Shown piece by piece: positions 1 through 7,241 of a stretch of 64,000 nucleotides of DNA. The first letter of the stretch is position 1; each line of letters begins with the position of its first letter. A program made the translations under genes and the position numbers. Origin of the DNA: Glycomyces sp. NRRL B-16210 (lineage in GTDB: Bacteria > Actinomycetota > Actinomycetes > Mycobacteriales > Micromonosporaceae); NCBI RefSeq assembly GCF_000719515.1, contig NZ_JOGR01000005.1, positions 124,001 to 188,000 of the forward strand, written 5' to 3'. The notes beneath the pieces were generated by a model. It had not been told where the DNA came from. It ran no database searches and worked only from the letters and a program-made list of their open reading frames with translations.

Positions 1-2
1 TG

Positions 3-1481
3 CGCGACACCGGCGCCGACCTGCGCAACGCGCTCGCCGCGCGCCTCCAGAGCCTCTCGATCGGCTACTACACGCGCACGAGCGCCTCGATCGTCCAGAA
101 CAAGGTCGTGCGCGACGTCGAGAACGTCGAGATGATGCTCCAGCAGATGACCCACCCGCTGCTGTCCTCCGCGATGGTCCTCACCGGAGCGATCACAATG
201 ACCGGGATCGCCGTCCCGCAGTTCCTGCCCGTCTACGCCCTCACCGTGCCCATCGCGATCGGGCTGCGCGCGGCCCTCAAACGCCGCTCGCGCGCCCGCA
301 ACGAGGTCTTCCGCCGCGAGATGGAGGGCTTCGCCGCGCGCGTTGGCGAGATGGCCTCGCTCATCCCCGTCACGCGCGCGCACGGCCTGGAGCAGACCGC
401 CGTCTCGCGCGTGGCCACCGGCGCCGACGGCGTGCGCCGCGCCGGGCTCCACCTGGACATGCTCAACGGCCACGTCGCCTCCATCTCGTGGGTCACCATG
501 CAGATCCTCGGCGTCGGCTGCCTCGGCCTCGCGGCGGTCTTCGCGATCACCGGGTTCCTGCCGATCTCACCCGGCGAGGTCGTGCTGCTCTCGACCTACT
601 TCGCGCTGCTGACCCAAGGGCTCACGCAACTGCTCATGCTCATCCCGGTGGGCGCGAGGGGCCTGGAGTCCGTGCGGTCCATCGCCGAGGTCCTCCAGGA
701 GCCGGACGTGGAGCAGAACGAGGGCAAGCGTGAAGTGGACGCCGTCGAAGGCCGCCTCACGCTCGAACACGTCTCACACCGCTACGCCGGATCGGACACC
801 GAAGCGGTGCAGGAGGTCTCGCTCGACGTCGAGGCCGGGACCACAGTGGCCTTCGTCGGCTCCTCAGGCTCGGGCAAATCGACCCTGCTCAACCTCGTGC
901 TCGGCTTCGTGCGGCCCACCTCGGGCCGCATCCTCCTCGACGGCGTCGACATGCAGGAACTCGACCTGCGCACGGCCCGCCGCTTCACCTCCGTGGTGCC
1001 GCAGGAGTCGGTCCTGTTCGAGGGCACCATCCGCGAGAACATCGCCTACGGGATGCCCGAGGCGGGGGAGGAGCGCGTCACGCAGGCCCTGCGCGACGCC
1101 AACGCCTGGGAGTTCGTGCGCGACCTGCCGGACGGCCTCGACACCGTGGTGGGCGAACGGGGCGCGCGCCTCTCCGGCGGCCAGCGCCAGCGGCTCGCGA
1201 TCGCCCGGGCCCTGCTGCGCGACCCGCGCGTCCTGCTGCTCGACGAGGCGACCTCGGCGCTCGACCCCGAAGCCGAGGAACTGGTGAAACAGGCCCTTGC
1301 CCGCCTCATGGAAGGCAGGACCACCCTCGTGGTGGCCCACCGCCTCTCGACCATCCGCAGCGCCGACCGCATCGTCGTCCTCGACCGGGGCCGCATCGTC
1401 GAGCAGGGCACCCACGCCGACCTGCTGAAAGCCGCCGGCCGCTACGCCCAGATGCACCTCACCCAATCCGGCACCACCTGA
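3..1481 (+). CDS. ABC exporter, fused permease and ATPase (5' end outside window)
   Basis: Partial type I ABC exporter half-transporter. The frame is open from the first bases of the window, so the true start lies upstream; the GTG at 108 is probably an internal valine. The visible N-terminal part holds the last membrane segments of the permease domain. The C-terminal ATPase has all motifs: Walker A GSSGSGKST, the signature LSGGQRQR, Walker B LLLLDEATSALD and the switch histidine in VVAHRLST. It should act as a homo- or heterodimer in the cytoplasmic membrane. The substrate cannot be read from the sequence, and the partner, if any, is upstream of the window. Confidence 0.93.
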   Translation, partial: RDTGADLRNALAARLQSLSIGYYTRTSASIVQNKVVRDVENVEMMLQQMTHPLLSSAMVLTGAITMTGIAVPQFLPVYALTVPIAIGLRAALKRRSRARNEVFRREMEGFAARVGEMASLIPVTRAHGLEQTAVSRVATGADGVRRAGLHLDMLNGHVASISWVTMQILGVGCLGLAAVFAITGFLPISPGEVVLLSTYFALLTQGLTQLLMLIPVGARGLESVRSIAEVLQEPDVEQNEGKREVDAVEGRLTLEHVSHRYAGSDTEAVQEVSLDVEAGTTVAFVGSSGSGKSTLLNLVLGFVRPTSGRILLDGVDMQELDLRTARRFTSVVPQESVLFEGTIRENIAYGMPEAGEERVTQALRDANAWEFVRDLPDGLDTVVGERGARLSGGQRQRLAIARALLRDPRVLLLDEATSALDPEAEELVKQALARLMEGRTTLVVAHRLSTIRSADRIVVLDRGRIVEQGTHADLLKAAGRYAQMHLTQSGTT

Positions 1482-1499
1482 GCCGATCCCGCGGTCCTT

Positions 1500-1538
1500 C
1501 CGACATGGGACCAAAGTTGAAGATTTGTTTCATGTCGG
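1500..1538. promoter_or_regulatory. Spaced inverted repeat ahead of the peptidoglycan-binding gene
   Basis: Arms CCGACATG (1500-1507) and CATGTCGG (1531-1538) are perfect inverted copies separated by 23 AT-richer bases. They lie in the gap between the ABC exporter stop and the gene starting at 1641. This could be an operator or part of a promoter. No known regulator can be named. Confidence 0.3.
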
Positions 1539-1640
1539 GACTTCTCAACGAAAGATTTCTCCGATATCGTTCCGTGGCATGACTCCGAAAGCCGCTCCGG
1601 ACACTCCTCGGCGCGGCGTCCCTGGAAGGGAGACAAGGAC

Positions 1641-2513
1641 ATGACCCGCCGACCCTCCGAATCGTCCAGTGCCCGCTCGCGCCGCTGGGTGCTCACCCGC
1701 GGCCTCATCGCCGCCGGCGCCGCGGCGGCGCCCTCCCTGCTGCTCGCCCGGCAGGCCGCGGCAGCGACCACCGTCGACATGGAACTCACCGTCGTCGCCG
1801 CCATGGTCGACCCGCCGCGCACCGGCTCCGCCGTCACGCCCGGGGCCGGCCCCAGCGTCACCGCCGTCGAACAGGCCCTCGCCGCCAAGGGCCTCCTCAG
1901 CGGCACCTACGTGGACGGCCACTACGGCACCACGACCGTGGCCGCCTATGCCGCCTGGCAGCGGTCCCTCGGCTACACCGGCCTCGACGCCAACGGACTC
2001 CCCGGACCGACCTCGCTCACCCGCCTCGGCCAGGACGGCGGCTTCACCGTCACCCGAACTATCAACATCGGCTCCGCCACCGACGCCTACGGCGGCAGGC
2101 GCGTCAACACCCGCACCCGCAACATGCTGGCCGCCGCCGACGCCAAGCTCTCCTGGAGCCTCGCCCTCACCCAGGGCTCCTACAGCCCCGGCAACCCCGA
2201 CTCGGCCGGCACCCACGACGGCGGCGGCGTCGTGGACATCAGCGTCTCCTCGATGAGCGCCACCGAGCGCTGGCAGACCGTCAAGGCCCTGCGCGACGTC
2301 GGTTTCGCGGCCTGGCTGCGCACCCCTGAGCAGGGCTTCGCCTACCACATCCACGCGAACGCGGTGGCCGACACCGACATGGCCGGGGTCGCCCAAGCGC
2401 AGGTCCACGACTACTACTTCGGCAAGAACGGCCTTGCCAGCCACGCCGCCGACAACACCCCCGCCGCCTACAGGAGCGCCTTCACCTGGTGGGAGCAGTA
2501 CAACCGCGCCTGA
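1641..2513 (+). CDS. Tat-exported peptidoglycan-binding protein with M15-like domain
   Basis: 290-residue exported protein. The N-terminus has a twin-arginine signal (SRRWVLT at residues 13-19, hydrophobic stretch, cleavage near AAAA at 40). Residues about 70-130 form a PG_binding_1-type repeat domain (EQALAAKGLL, then AAYAAWQRSLGY). The C-terminal half has THDGGGVVD (H192, D199) and YHIHA (H236, H238), which match the spacing of the zinc ligands in M15-type D-Ala-D-Ala/LAS peptidases. A wall-peptide carboxypeptidase or a wall-bound non-enzymatic protein are both possible. The start is supported by AAGGGAG upstream of the ATG. It stands alone between two unrelated units. Confidence 0.85.
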   Translation: MTRRPSESSSARSRRWVLTRGLIAAGAAAAPSLLLARQAAAATTVDMELTVVAAMVDPPRTGSAVTPGAGPSVTAVEQALAAKGLLSGTYVDGHYGTTTVAAYAAWQRSLGYTGLDANGLPGPTSLTRLGQDGGFTVTRTINIGSATDAYGGRRVNTRTRNMLAAADAKLSWSLALTQGSYSPGNPDSAGTHDGGGVVDISVSSMSATERWQTVKALRDVGFAAWLRTPEQGFAYHIHANAVADTDMAGVAQAQVHDYYFGKNGLASHAADNTPAAYRSAFTWWEQYNRA

Positions 2514-2640
2514 CGGCGCCGTTCCCTCCCGAACCCGGTTCCACGGGGCCGGTGCGCGATTTCTCCGGAATCCTGCGCACCGGCCCCGGCGGTGGTACTT
2601 CTCGACCGTAGCCATCCACGCGAATCGGGGGGATCACGTC

Positions 2641-3204
2641 ATGGTGGATCAAACGGGAACGGCGGACGACGGCAATCGGAGCCGCGCGAAGGTCTGGCTG
2701 GTCGTCGGCATCATTCTGGTCGCGCTGCTGCTCGCGGTCATCCTCATCTACCAGGTGTCGAGGTCGGCCTTCACCGCCGACACCGAGACCGGTTCGAGCA
2801 CCTTCTCGGCCACCTCGATCGACCTCACCAACGACCGGAGCGGGTCCTCGGTCTTCACCGCGGGCGACCTCGTCCCCGGCGACTCCGACTCCGGCGCGGT
2901 CGCGGTGACCTACACCGGCGGCGCCGACGCGGCGGTGCGGATGTACACCACCGACAACGACGACTCCGGTCTCGCCGCCCACCTCGACATGGTGATCACC
3001 GACGACGCCGGCGGCACCTGGAACGGCACGCTCGCCGAACTCCAGGGCTCCACCGACTTCGGCTCGGGCCTGCTGGAGCACTCGATGTCCGACGAGGACA
3101 CCATCACCTACACGATCGCCTTCACGCTCAACTCGAACGCGCCGAACTCGGCGCAGGGGGCCTCGGCGGCGACGACGTTCGTGTGGGAAGCGCGCACGGG
3201 CTGA
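2641..3204 (+). CDS. TasA/camelysin-like SipW-dependent secreted protein
   Basis: 187 residues. A charged N-terminus is followed by one membrane segment (residues 18-38) and then SAFTADTETGSSTFSAT, the type of sequence seen just after the signal segment of SipW-dependent TasA-like proteins. The rest is a Thr/Asp/Ser-rich beta-type domain with no cysteine. The ATG was chosen because GGGGGGAT lies just upstream and because any longer start would run into the previous gene's tail. A signal peptidase gene follows after 4 bases, so the two form a substrate-protease pair. In Bacillus such proteins make extracellular fibres. Here a filament or surface role is inferred only. Confidence 0.75.
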   Translation: MVDQTGTADDGNRSRAKVWLVVGIILVALLLAVILIYQVSRSAFTADTETGSSTFSATSIDLTNDRSGSSVFTAGDLVPGDSDSGAVAVTYTGGADAAVRMYTTDNDDSGLAAHLDMVITDDAGGTWNGTLAELQGSTDFGSGLLEHSMSDEDTITYTIAFTLNSNAPNSAQGASAATTFVWEARTG

Positions 3205-3208
3205 CGCC

Positions 3209-4243
3209 ATGGCGGACGCATCAGCGAAGCGCCGTCGCCGCTTCGACGAGCTTCCGTGGTCCACGGTCGTCCGCGTGGCGGTCTGCGTCGGGCTCCTGTC
3301 GATCGGCGCGTTCCTCGCCGTGGCCGCGCTCGCGCCGAGGCTGCTGGGCTGGAACGGCACCACCGTCGTGTCCGGCTCGATGGAACCGAAGATCAGCGTC
3401 GGCGACATCGCCCTGACCAGCCCGATCGACCCCGATGAACTCGTCGCCGGCCAGGTGATCAGCTTCGAGGACCCTGCGGGCTTCTCGAAGGAGCCGATCC
3501 TGCACCGGATCGTTGAGGTCAACGACGACGGCACCTTCACCACCAAGGGCGATGCCAACGCCGACGCCGACTCGACGCCGGTCCCGCCCGAGAACGTGAT
3601 CGGCATCGGCCGCATCCTCACGCCCGGCATCGGCAAGCCCGTGGTCTGGCTCCACGACGGCGACCTGTTCGCGTTCGGGCTCTTCGCGGCCGTCTCGGCC
3701 GTGCTCATCCGCGGCGCCGTCCCGCTCCCGATCGGGCTCGGCCGCCCCGGGACCCGCATGCGCCGCGCCGCCGAGATCGCCACGGCCACCATCGTGATCC
3801 TCGTCGGCGGCTACCTCGTCTTCCTGCGCGGCACCGGTTCGGGGAACGCCGACTTCACGGCCGGCACTGACACGGGTTCGACCTGGGCGGCGGGAACCTG
3901 GGAGGAGCCCGCCGCCGCGTGCCGCGTCAGGTGGAGCCTCGGCGGCCCGACCCAGGCCGGCGGGACCATCACCGTCTACAACGACTCGGACACGCGCGCC
4001 GAGCCCCTGTGGGAGCTGCGATGGACCTTCACCGAGGATCAGGTCGCATCCTTGAGCCCCAACGGCGGCACGATCTCCCAGGACGGCCGGTCGGTGGTCT
4101 ACAACGCCGCCGACTGGATGGGCCCGATCAACGCGGCGGGCAGCAACGTCATCCAGACGGTCACCGTCAAATCCGTCGGCGGTTTCGCCGCGGACACCCC
4201 CGCCGACTTCGCCCTCAACGGCACTCCCTGCGCGATCATCTGA
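3209..4243 (+). CDS. sipW: SipW/ER-type signal peptidase I fused to a CBM2-like domain
   Basis: 344 residues. Residues 22-42 are a membrane segment. The peptidase core has VSGSMEP (nucleophile S57), LHRIV (H99, replacing the lysine of bacterial SPase I as in the ER/archaeal/SipW type) and KGDANADAD (D115). A second membrane segment (about 189-206) is followed by NADFTAGTDTGSTWAAGT, which itself looks like the processing site of a SipW substrate. Residues about 238-342, bounded by two cysteines, resemble a CBM2 cellulose-binding domain (WELRWTF, then FALNGTPC). It directly follows the TasA-like gene. A signal peptidase with a substrate-like linker and carbohydrate-binding tail is unusual. The SPase assignment is firm; the CBM2 call is by pattern only. 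Confidence 0.82.
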   Translation: MADASAKRRRRFDELPWSTVVRVAVCVGLLSIGAFLAVAALAPRLLGWNGTTVVSGSMEPKISVGDIALTSPIDPDELVAGQVISFEDPAGFSKEPILHRIVEVNDDGTFTTKGDANADADSTPVPPENVIGIGRILTPGIGKPVVWLHDGDLFAFGLFAAVSAVLIRGAVPLPIGLGRPGTRMRRAAEIATATIVILVGGYLVFLRGTGSGNADFTAGTDTGSTWAAGTWEEPAAACRVRWSLGGPTQAGGTITVYNDSDTRAEPLWELRWTFTEDQVASLSPNGGTISQDGRSVVYNAADWMGPINAAGSNVIQTVTVKSVGGFAADTPADFALNGTPCAII

Positions 4244-4337
4244 CGAAAGCCGCTCCACATGGTCACTTTCGGTGACATGGACCTCACTTGTGTGTGATCG
4301 TTGAGACCGGTAACGGGCGAGACTGAAGGGGCAAGCG

Positions 4338-4778
4338 ATGACGGAGAAGTCGACCGCTGACAAGCCGCAGGGCAGCAGCGCACTCGTGAGCGAGCAGGGC
4401 AAGACCACGATCGCCGACCAGGTGGTCGCCAAGATCGCCGGCATCGCCACCAGGGAGGTCTCCGGGGTCTTCAGCCTCGGCGGCGGCGTCAGCCGCACCG
4501 TCGGCGCGATCCGCGAGCGCATCCCCGGCTCGCGCACCAACTTCGGCCAGGGCGTCTCGGTGGAGGTCGGCGAACGCCAGGCCGCCGTCGACCTCGACGT
4601 GGTCGCCGACTACGGCATCGCCATCGCCGACCTCGCCGCGGGCGTGCGCCGCAACGTCATCGACGCGGTCGAGCGGATGACGGGCCTGGAGGTCACCGAG
4701 GTCAACATCGTCGTCCACGACGTGCACCTCGAAGGCGATTCGGACTCCGACTCCGAAGACGACTCGCGAGTGGAGTGA
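4338..4778 (+). CDS. Asp23/Gls24 family envelope stress protein
   Basis: 146 residues with the family signature: TTIADQVVAKIAGIATREVSGVFSL near residue 30 (alkaline-shock fold), then VDLDVVADYGIAIADLA and VERMTGLEVTEVNIVVHDVHL. The C-terminus is acidic (a run of Asp, Ser and Glu). It is cytosolic and in the family is tethered to the membrane by AmaP. It is the first gene of a six-gene operon and overlaps the next gene by 4 bases (GTGA). The likely role is envelope homeostasis; the exact function is unknown even in well-studied species. Confidence 0.9.
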   Translation: MTEKSTADKPQGSSALVSEQGKTTIADQVVAKIAGIATREVSGVFSLGGGVSRTVGAIRERIPGSRTNFGQGVSVEVGERQAAVDLDVVADYGIAIADLAAGVRRNVIDAVERMTGLEVTEVNIVVHDVHLEGDSDSDSEDDSRVE

Positions 4779-5110
4779 CGCCCGTGCCCACCGCGAACGG
4801 CCGCTTCGCCGCCACCGCCGACGCGATCGCCGCCGCGGTCCTGGCGGTGCCCGGCGTCGAGGGACTCCACGGCGGCGCACGCGGCGAGATCGCCACGGCC
4901 CTGCCGGGGCGGCGCATCGCGGGCCTGCGGCTCGATGCGGACGCGTGCGCGGTCCACGTGGCCGTCGGGTGGGACCGCGACATGCGCGAGACCGCCGCCG
5001 CCATCAGGGCCGCGCTGCTTCCGCTGACAGGCGGCCGGACGGTCGCCGTGACCGTCGAGGACATCGGTGAACCGAGCCGCGGCGCATTTAGAGACGAGGA
5101 TCGAACATGA
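4775..5110 (+). CDS. Small Asp23-like protein
   Basis: 111 residues starting at a GTG that overlaps the previous stop. The order 'ADAIAAAVLAVPGVEGLHGG ... VHVAVGWDRDMRETAAAIRAAL ... VAVTVEDI' repeats the Asp23 fold pattern (conserved VPGV, a beta strand of self-association type, an amphipathic helix and a final VxVxVxDI strand), but it is shorter than the first paralogue. It is the second of three Asp23-type proteins in the operon. No enzymatic motif is visible. It may form mixed assemblies with its neighbours (inference). Confidence 0.7.
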   Translation: MTPVPTANGRFAATADAIAAAVLAVPGVEGLHGGARGEIATALPGRRIAGLRLDADACAVHVAVGWDRDMRETAAAIRAALLPLTGGRTVAVTVEDIGEPSRGAFRDEDRT

Positions 5111-5283
5111 AGGCATCCTTCGCCGGCCTGACGGTCGGCCTGCTGCTGGCCCTGGCCGTCATCACCGGCGGCTTCACCGGTTTCCTGCTCGCCATCGTCC
5201 TCGGCGGGATCGGCTTCGCGATCGCCGGCCACCTGAGCGGCGAGTACGACGTGGTCGAGAAGGTCCGAGGCCGCCGTGGCTGA
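5107..5283 (+). CDS. DUF2273-like small membrane protein
   Basis: A 58-residue reading frame starting at ATG 5107, overlapping the previous stop as ATGA and the next start (5276) by 8 bases. It is almost entirely two hydrophobic segments (about 5-20 and 23-41) rich in Gly, followed by a short charged tail ending GRRG. Its size, two membrane segments and position between Asp23 genes match the DUF2273 proteins found in actinobacterial and firmicute Asp23 operons. It is probably a membrane partner of the Asp23 proteins. Confidence 0.8.
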   Translation: MKASFAGLTVGLLLALAVITGGFTGFLLAIVLGGIGFAIAGHLSGEYDVVEKVRGRRG

Positions 5284-5656
5284 CGCTTTCGCGATCGCCG
5301 ACCTGCCCGGCGGAGCCGACCGGGCGCCCGAGGAGCGCGGCTCGCTGCGCATCACCGACACCGCCGTGACCCGCGTGTTCGAAGGCGCCGCCCGAGGCGC
5401 GCCCGGTTCGGCCGAGCGCTCGGGGCTGCTCGTGCGCGGCTACCCGCGCGTGCGCGCCACCGTCAAGCACGGGCGGGTCTGGGCGCACCTGGACGTGGCC
5501 GTCCGCTGGCCCGGACCGACCTCCGCGACCGCGAGCGGCCTCGCCCAGCGCGTCCGCGAGGAGGCCTCCCGGATCACCGGGCTCGACGTCGTCGCGCTCG
5601 ACGTGGCCGTCCACCTCGTCGACGCCGCCGACAGCCCGCAGCGGAGGGTCCGATGA
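5276..5656 (+). CDS. Third Asp23/Gls24-like protein
   Basis: 126 residues from GTG 5276. It contains 'ITDTAVTRVFEGAARGAPGS', a strand motif VRATVKHGRVWAHLDVAVRWP, a helix RVREEASRITGLDVVALDVAVHLV and a short basic end. This is the same helix-strand layout as the first gene of the operon, including the GL-V-V--D--VHLV ending. It overlaps both neighbours, so it is certainly co-translated. It acts in the cytoplasm or at the membrane with the AmaP-like product; the precise role is unknown. Confidence 0.78.
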   Translation: MADAFAIADLPGGADRAPEERGSLRITDTAVTRVFEGAARGAPGSAERSGLLVRGYPRVRATVKHGRVWAHLDVAVRWPGPTSATASGLAQRVREEASRITGLDVVALDVAVHLVDAADSPQRRVR

Positions 5657-6171
5657 AGGCCCGCGACCCGAGGCGACTGCCCGCCGCGACCTGGTTCGGG
5701 CTCGTCGGCGCGCTGCTCCTGGCCGGGCTGGCGGTCCTGTTCGGCCAGCACTTCGCCGCCGAACGCGGCTGGACCGGCGACTCCTGGCTGCGCGGGGCGC
5801 TCGGCTTCGTCGAGGACCCGCGGCCGTCGAACGCCGTGCTCGCCGTCGCCGTGGCCGCCGTCCTGCTCGGCCTGTGGTTCCTCATCGCCGCGTGCATCCC
5901 CGCCCGGCGCAGCCACCTGCGCGTCGACGGCCGCGACGACCTGTGGGTCTCGCCGCGCGCGCTCGAAGCGCTCGCCGCCGACGCCGCCGAACGCTCGCCG
6001 GGCGTGCTCCACGGCCGCGGCGAGATCCGCCGCAGGCGCCTGCGCGTGGAGGCCCTGCTCGCCCCCGGCGACCACGCGGGCGTCGCGGGCATCGTGCAGA
6101 CCGTCGGCGACCGGCTCTCGGGCCTCGCCGACCTCGAAGTGTCCGTGCAGGCGAAGGAGGGGACCCGATGA
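5653..6171 (+). CDS. DUF6286-like membrane protein
   Basis: 172 residues with two membrane segments (about 14-32 and 54-76, the latter VLAVAVAAVLLGLWFLIAAC), then a cytosolic domain: LWVSPRALEALAADAAERSPGV, an arginine cluster RRRRLRVEALL and a final strand DLEVSVQAKEG. The position between an Asp23 gene and the AmaP-like gene and the overall layout fit the DUF6286 proteins of actinobacterial Asp23 operons. ATG overlaps on both sides indicate translational coupling. The soluble part resembles the C-terminal domain of AmaP, suggesting the two pair with each other. Confidence 0.72.
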   Translation: MKARDPRRLPAATWFGLVGALLLAGLAVLFGQHFAAERGWTGDSWLRGALGFVEDPRPSNAVLAVAVAAVLLGLWFLIAACIPARRSHLRVDGRDDLWVSPRALEALAADAAERSPGVLHGRGEIRRRRLRVEALLAPGDHAGVAGIVQTVGDRLSGLADLEVSVQAKEGTR

Positions 6172-6731
6172 GGCCGCTCGCGATCGACCGCACCGCCGCG
6201 ATCCTGTTCGGCCTCCTGCTCATCGCCGGAGGCGCGATGGTCCTCGACTGGCGCTTCGACCTCGTCGGCGCCTGGGCCCGGCTCGACACCGGCGCGATCA
6301 CCGACGCGGTCGACGCCGACTGGTTCCCGTGGGCGGCGGGCGCCGCGACGGTCGTGTTCGCCCTGCTCGCGCTGTGGTGGCTCCTCGCGCGCATCCCCCG
6401 CCCGGTGGAAGGCAAGGTGCGGCTCGGCTCGGACGGGGCCGACCGCATCGAGGTCGACGTCAAGTCGATCCTGCCGCGACTGCGCGAGGAACTGGAGCGC
6501 AACGCCCCGGTCGACCACGTCAGCAGCGCCCGGACGCCCTCCGACGCGGGCCAACTGGTGGAACTGCGCGCCAGCGTCGACCCGCGCGCCGACGGCGAAT
6601 CGCTCGTCAAGGCCGCCGACGGCATCGCCGCCTCGGTCGCCGAGGCGTTCCCCGACGGCCAGGTGACCGTCCGCGTCCTCGTCGACGCGCCGCGCCGGCC
6701 CGGCTCCCGCAAGACACCCCGCGTCCACTGA
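6168..6731 (+). CDS. amaP: AmaP-like alkaline shock membrane-anchor protein
   Basis: 187 residues. Two membrane segments (about 10-24 and 55-75) are followed by a soluble domain with KVRLGSDGADRIEVDVKSI and QVTVRVLVDAPRRPG, as in AmaP, which anchors Asp23 to the membrane in Staphylococcus. The start ATG overlaps the preceding stop. It is the last gene of the six-gene operon and is followed at once by a strong hairpin. Assignment is by topology and neighbourhood; sequence similarity to AmaP is only moderate. Confidence 0.68.
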   Translation: MRPLAIDRTAAILFGLLLIAGGAMVLDWRFDLVGAWARLDTGAITDAVDADWFPWAAGAATVVFALLALWWLLARIPRPVEGKVRLGSDGADRIEVDVKSILPRLREELERNAPVDHVSSARTPSDAGQLVELRASVDPRADGESLVKAADGIAASVAEAFPDGQVTVRVLVDAPRRPGSRKTPRVH

Positions 6732-6737
6732 GCACGA

Positions 6738-6764
6738 GGGCGCCGGCCACTGCGGCCGGCGCCC
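6738..6764. terminator. Bidirectional hairpin terminator
   Basis: Perfect 11-bp stem GGGCGCCGGCC / GGCCGGCGCCC with loop ACTGC. It lies exactly between the convergent Asp23 operon and the VOC gene. There is no T-run, as is common in high-GC actinomycetes. Confidence 0.75.
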
Positions 6765-6769
6765 CGCGC

Positions 6770-7126
6770 TCACCCCGCGGAGACGCAGAACAGGTGGCCT
6801 TCGGGGTCGGCGAGCACCGTCCAGTCCCCGCCGCCGGGCTGGAACTCCGGCTTCGTGGCCCCGGCGGCCAGCAGCTCCTTCACCGCGCGGTCGACGTCGT
6901 CCACCGTGAAGTCGAGGTGGCAGTGCTTGGCGGCGTCGGGCCAGCCCGGGCCCCGGTAGCCCTCGATGCGCTGGAAGCCCAGGCTCACGGGCCCCTCGCT
7001 GAGGTGGACGGCCTCCTCGTCGCGGTAGGTGACCGGCCAGCCGGAGACCCGCTCGTAGAACGCGGCGAGCGCGGCGGGGTCGGCGCAGTCGATGACGACG
7101 GTGGTGAGGGTCGCGATCGCGGACAT
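6770..7126 (-). CDS. VOC (glyoxalase/bleomycin-resistance fold) protein
   Basis: 118 residues. One vicinal-oxygen-chelate domain: TVVIDCADPAALAAFYERV at the N-terminus, HCHLDFTVDDVDRAV in the middle and DPEGHLFCV at the end are the standard VOC landmarks. The ATG at 7126 is chosen because a longer frame upstream would overlap the divergent AraC gene. Substrate unknown. The short divergent gap to the AraC gene suggests that regulator could control it. Confidence 0.85.
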   Translation of the reverse strand: MSAIATLTTVVIDCADPAALAAFYERVSGWPVTYRDEEAVHLSEGPVSLGFQRIEGYRGPGWPDAAKHCHLDFTVDDVDRAVKELLAAGATKPEFQPGGGDWTVLADPEGHLFCVSAG

Positions 7127-7228
7127 GTCGGGTGCTCCTGTACCTCGGTGGTTCGTGACGACGACGAGTCTGCCCGCGCCGCGGCGGCCGCGGCTTGAAC
7201 ATCCTTGCGGGCCGTCGGACCCGGCCGG

Positions 7229-7234
7229 TAGCGT
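7229..7234 (+). promoter_or_regulatory. -10 element of a probable leaderless promoter (AraC gene)
   Basis: TAGCGT ends 7 bases before the ATG at 7242 and there is no Shine-Dalgarno sequence. This spacing (TANNNT followed by 6-7 bases and the start codon) is the usual sign of a leaderless actinobacterial transcript. Confidence 0.4.
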
Positions 7235-7241
7235 GCGCCCC

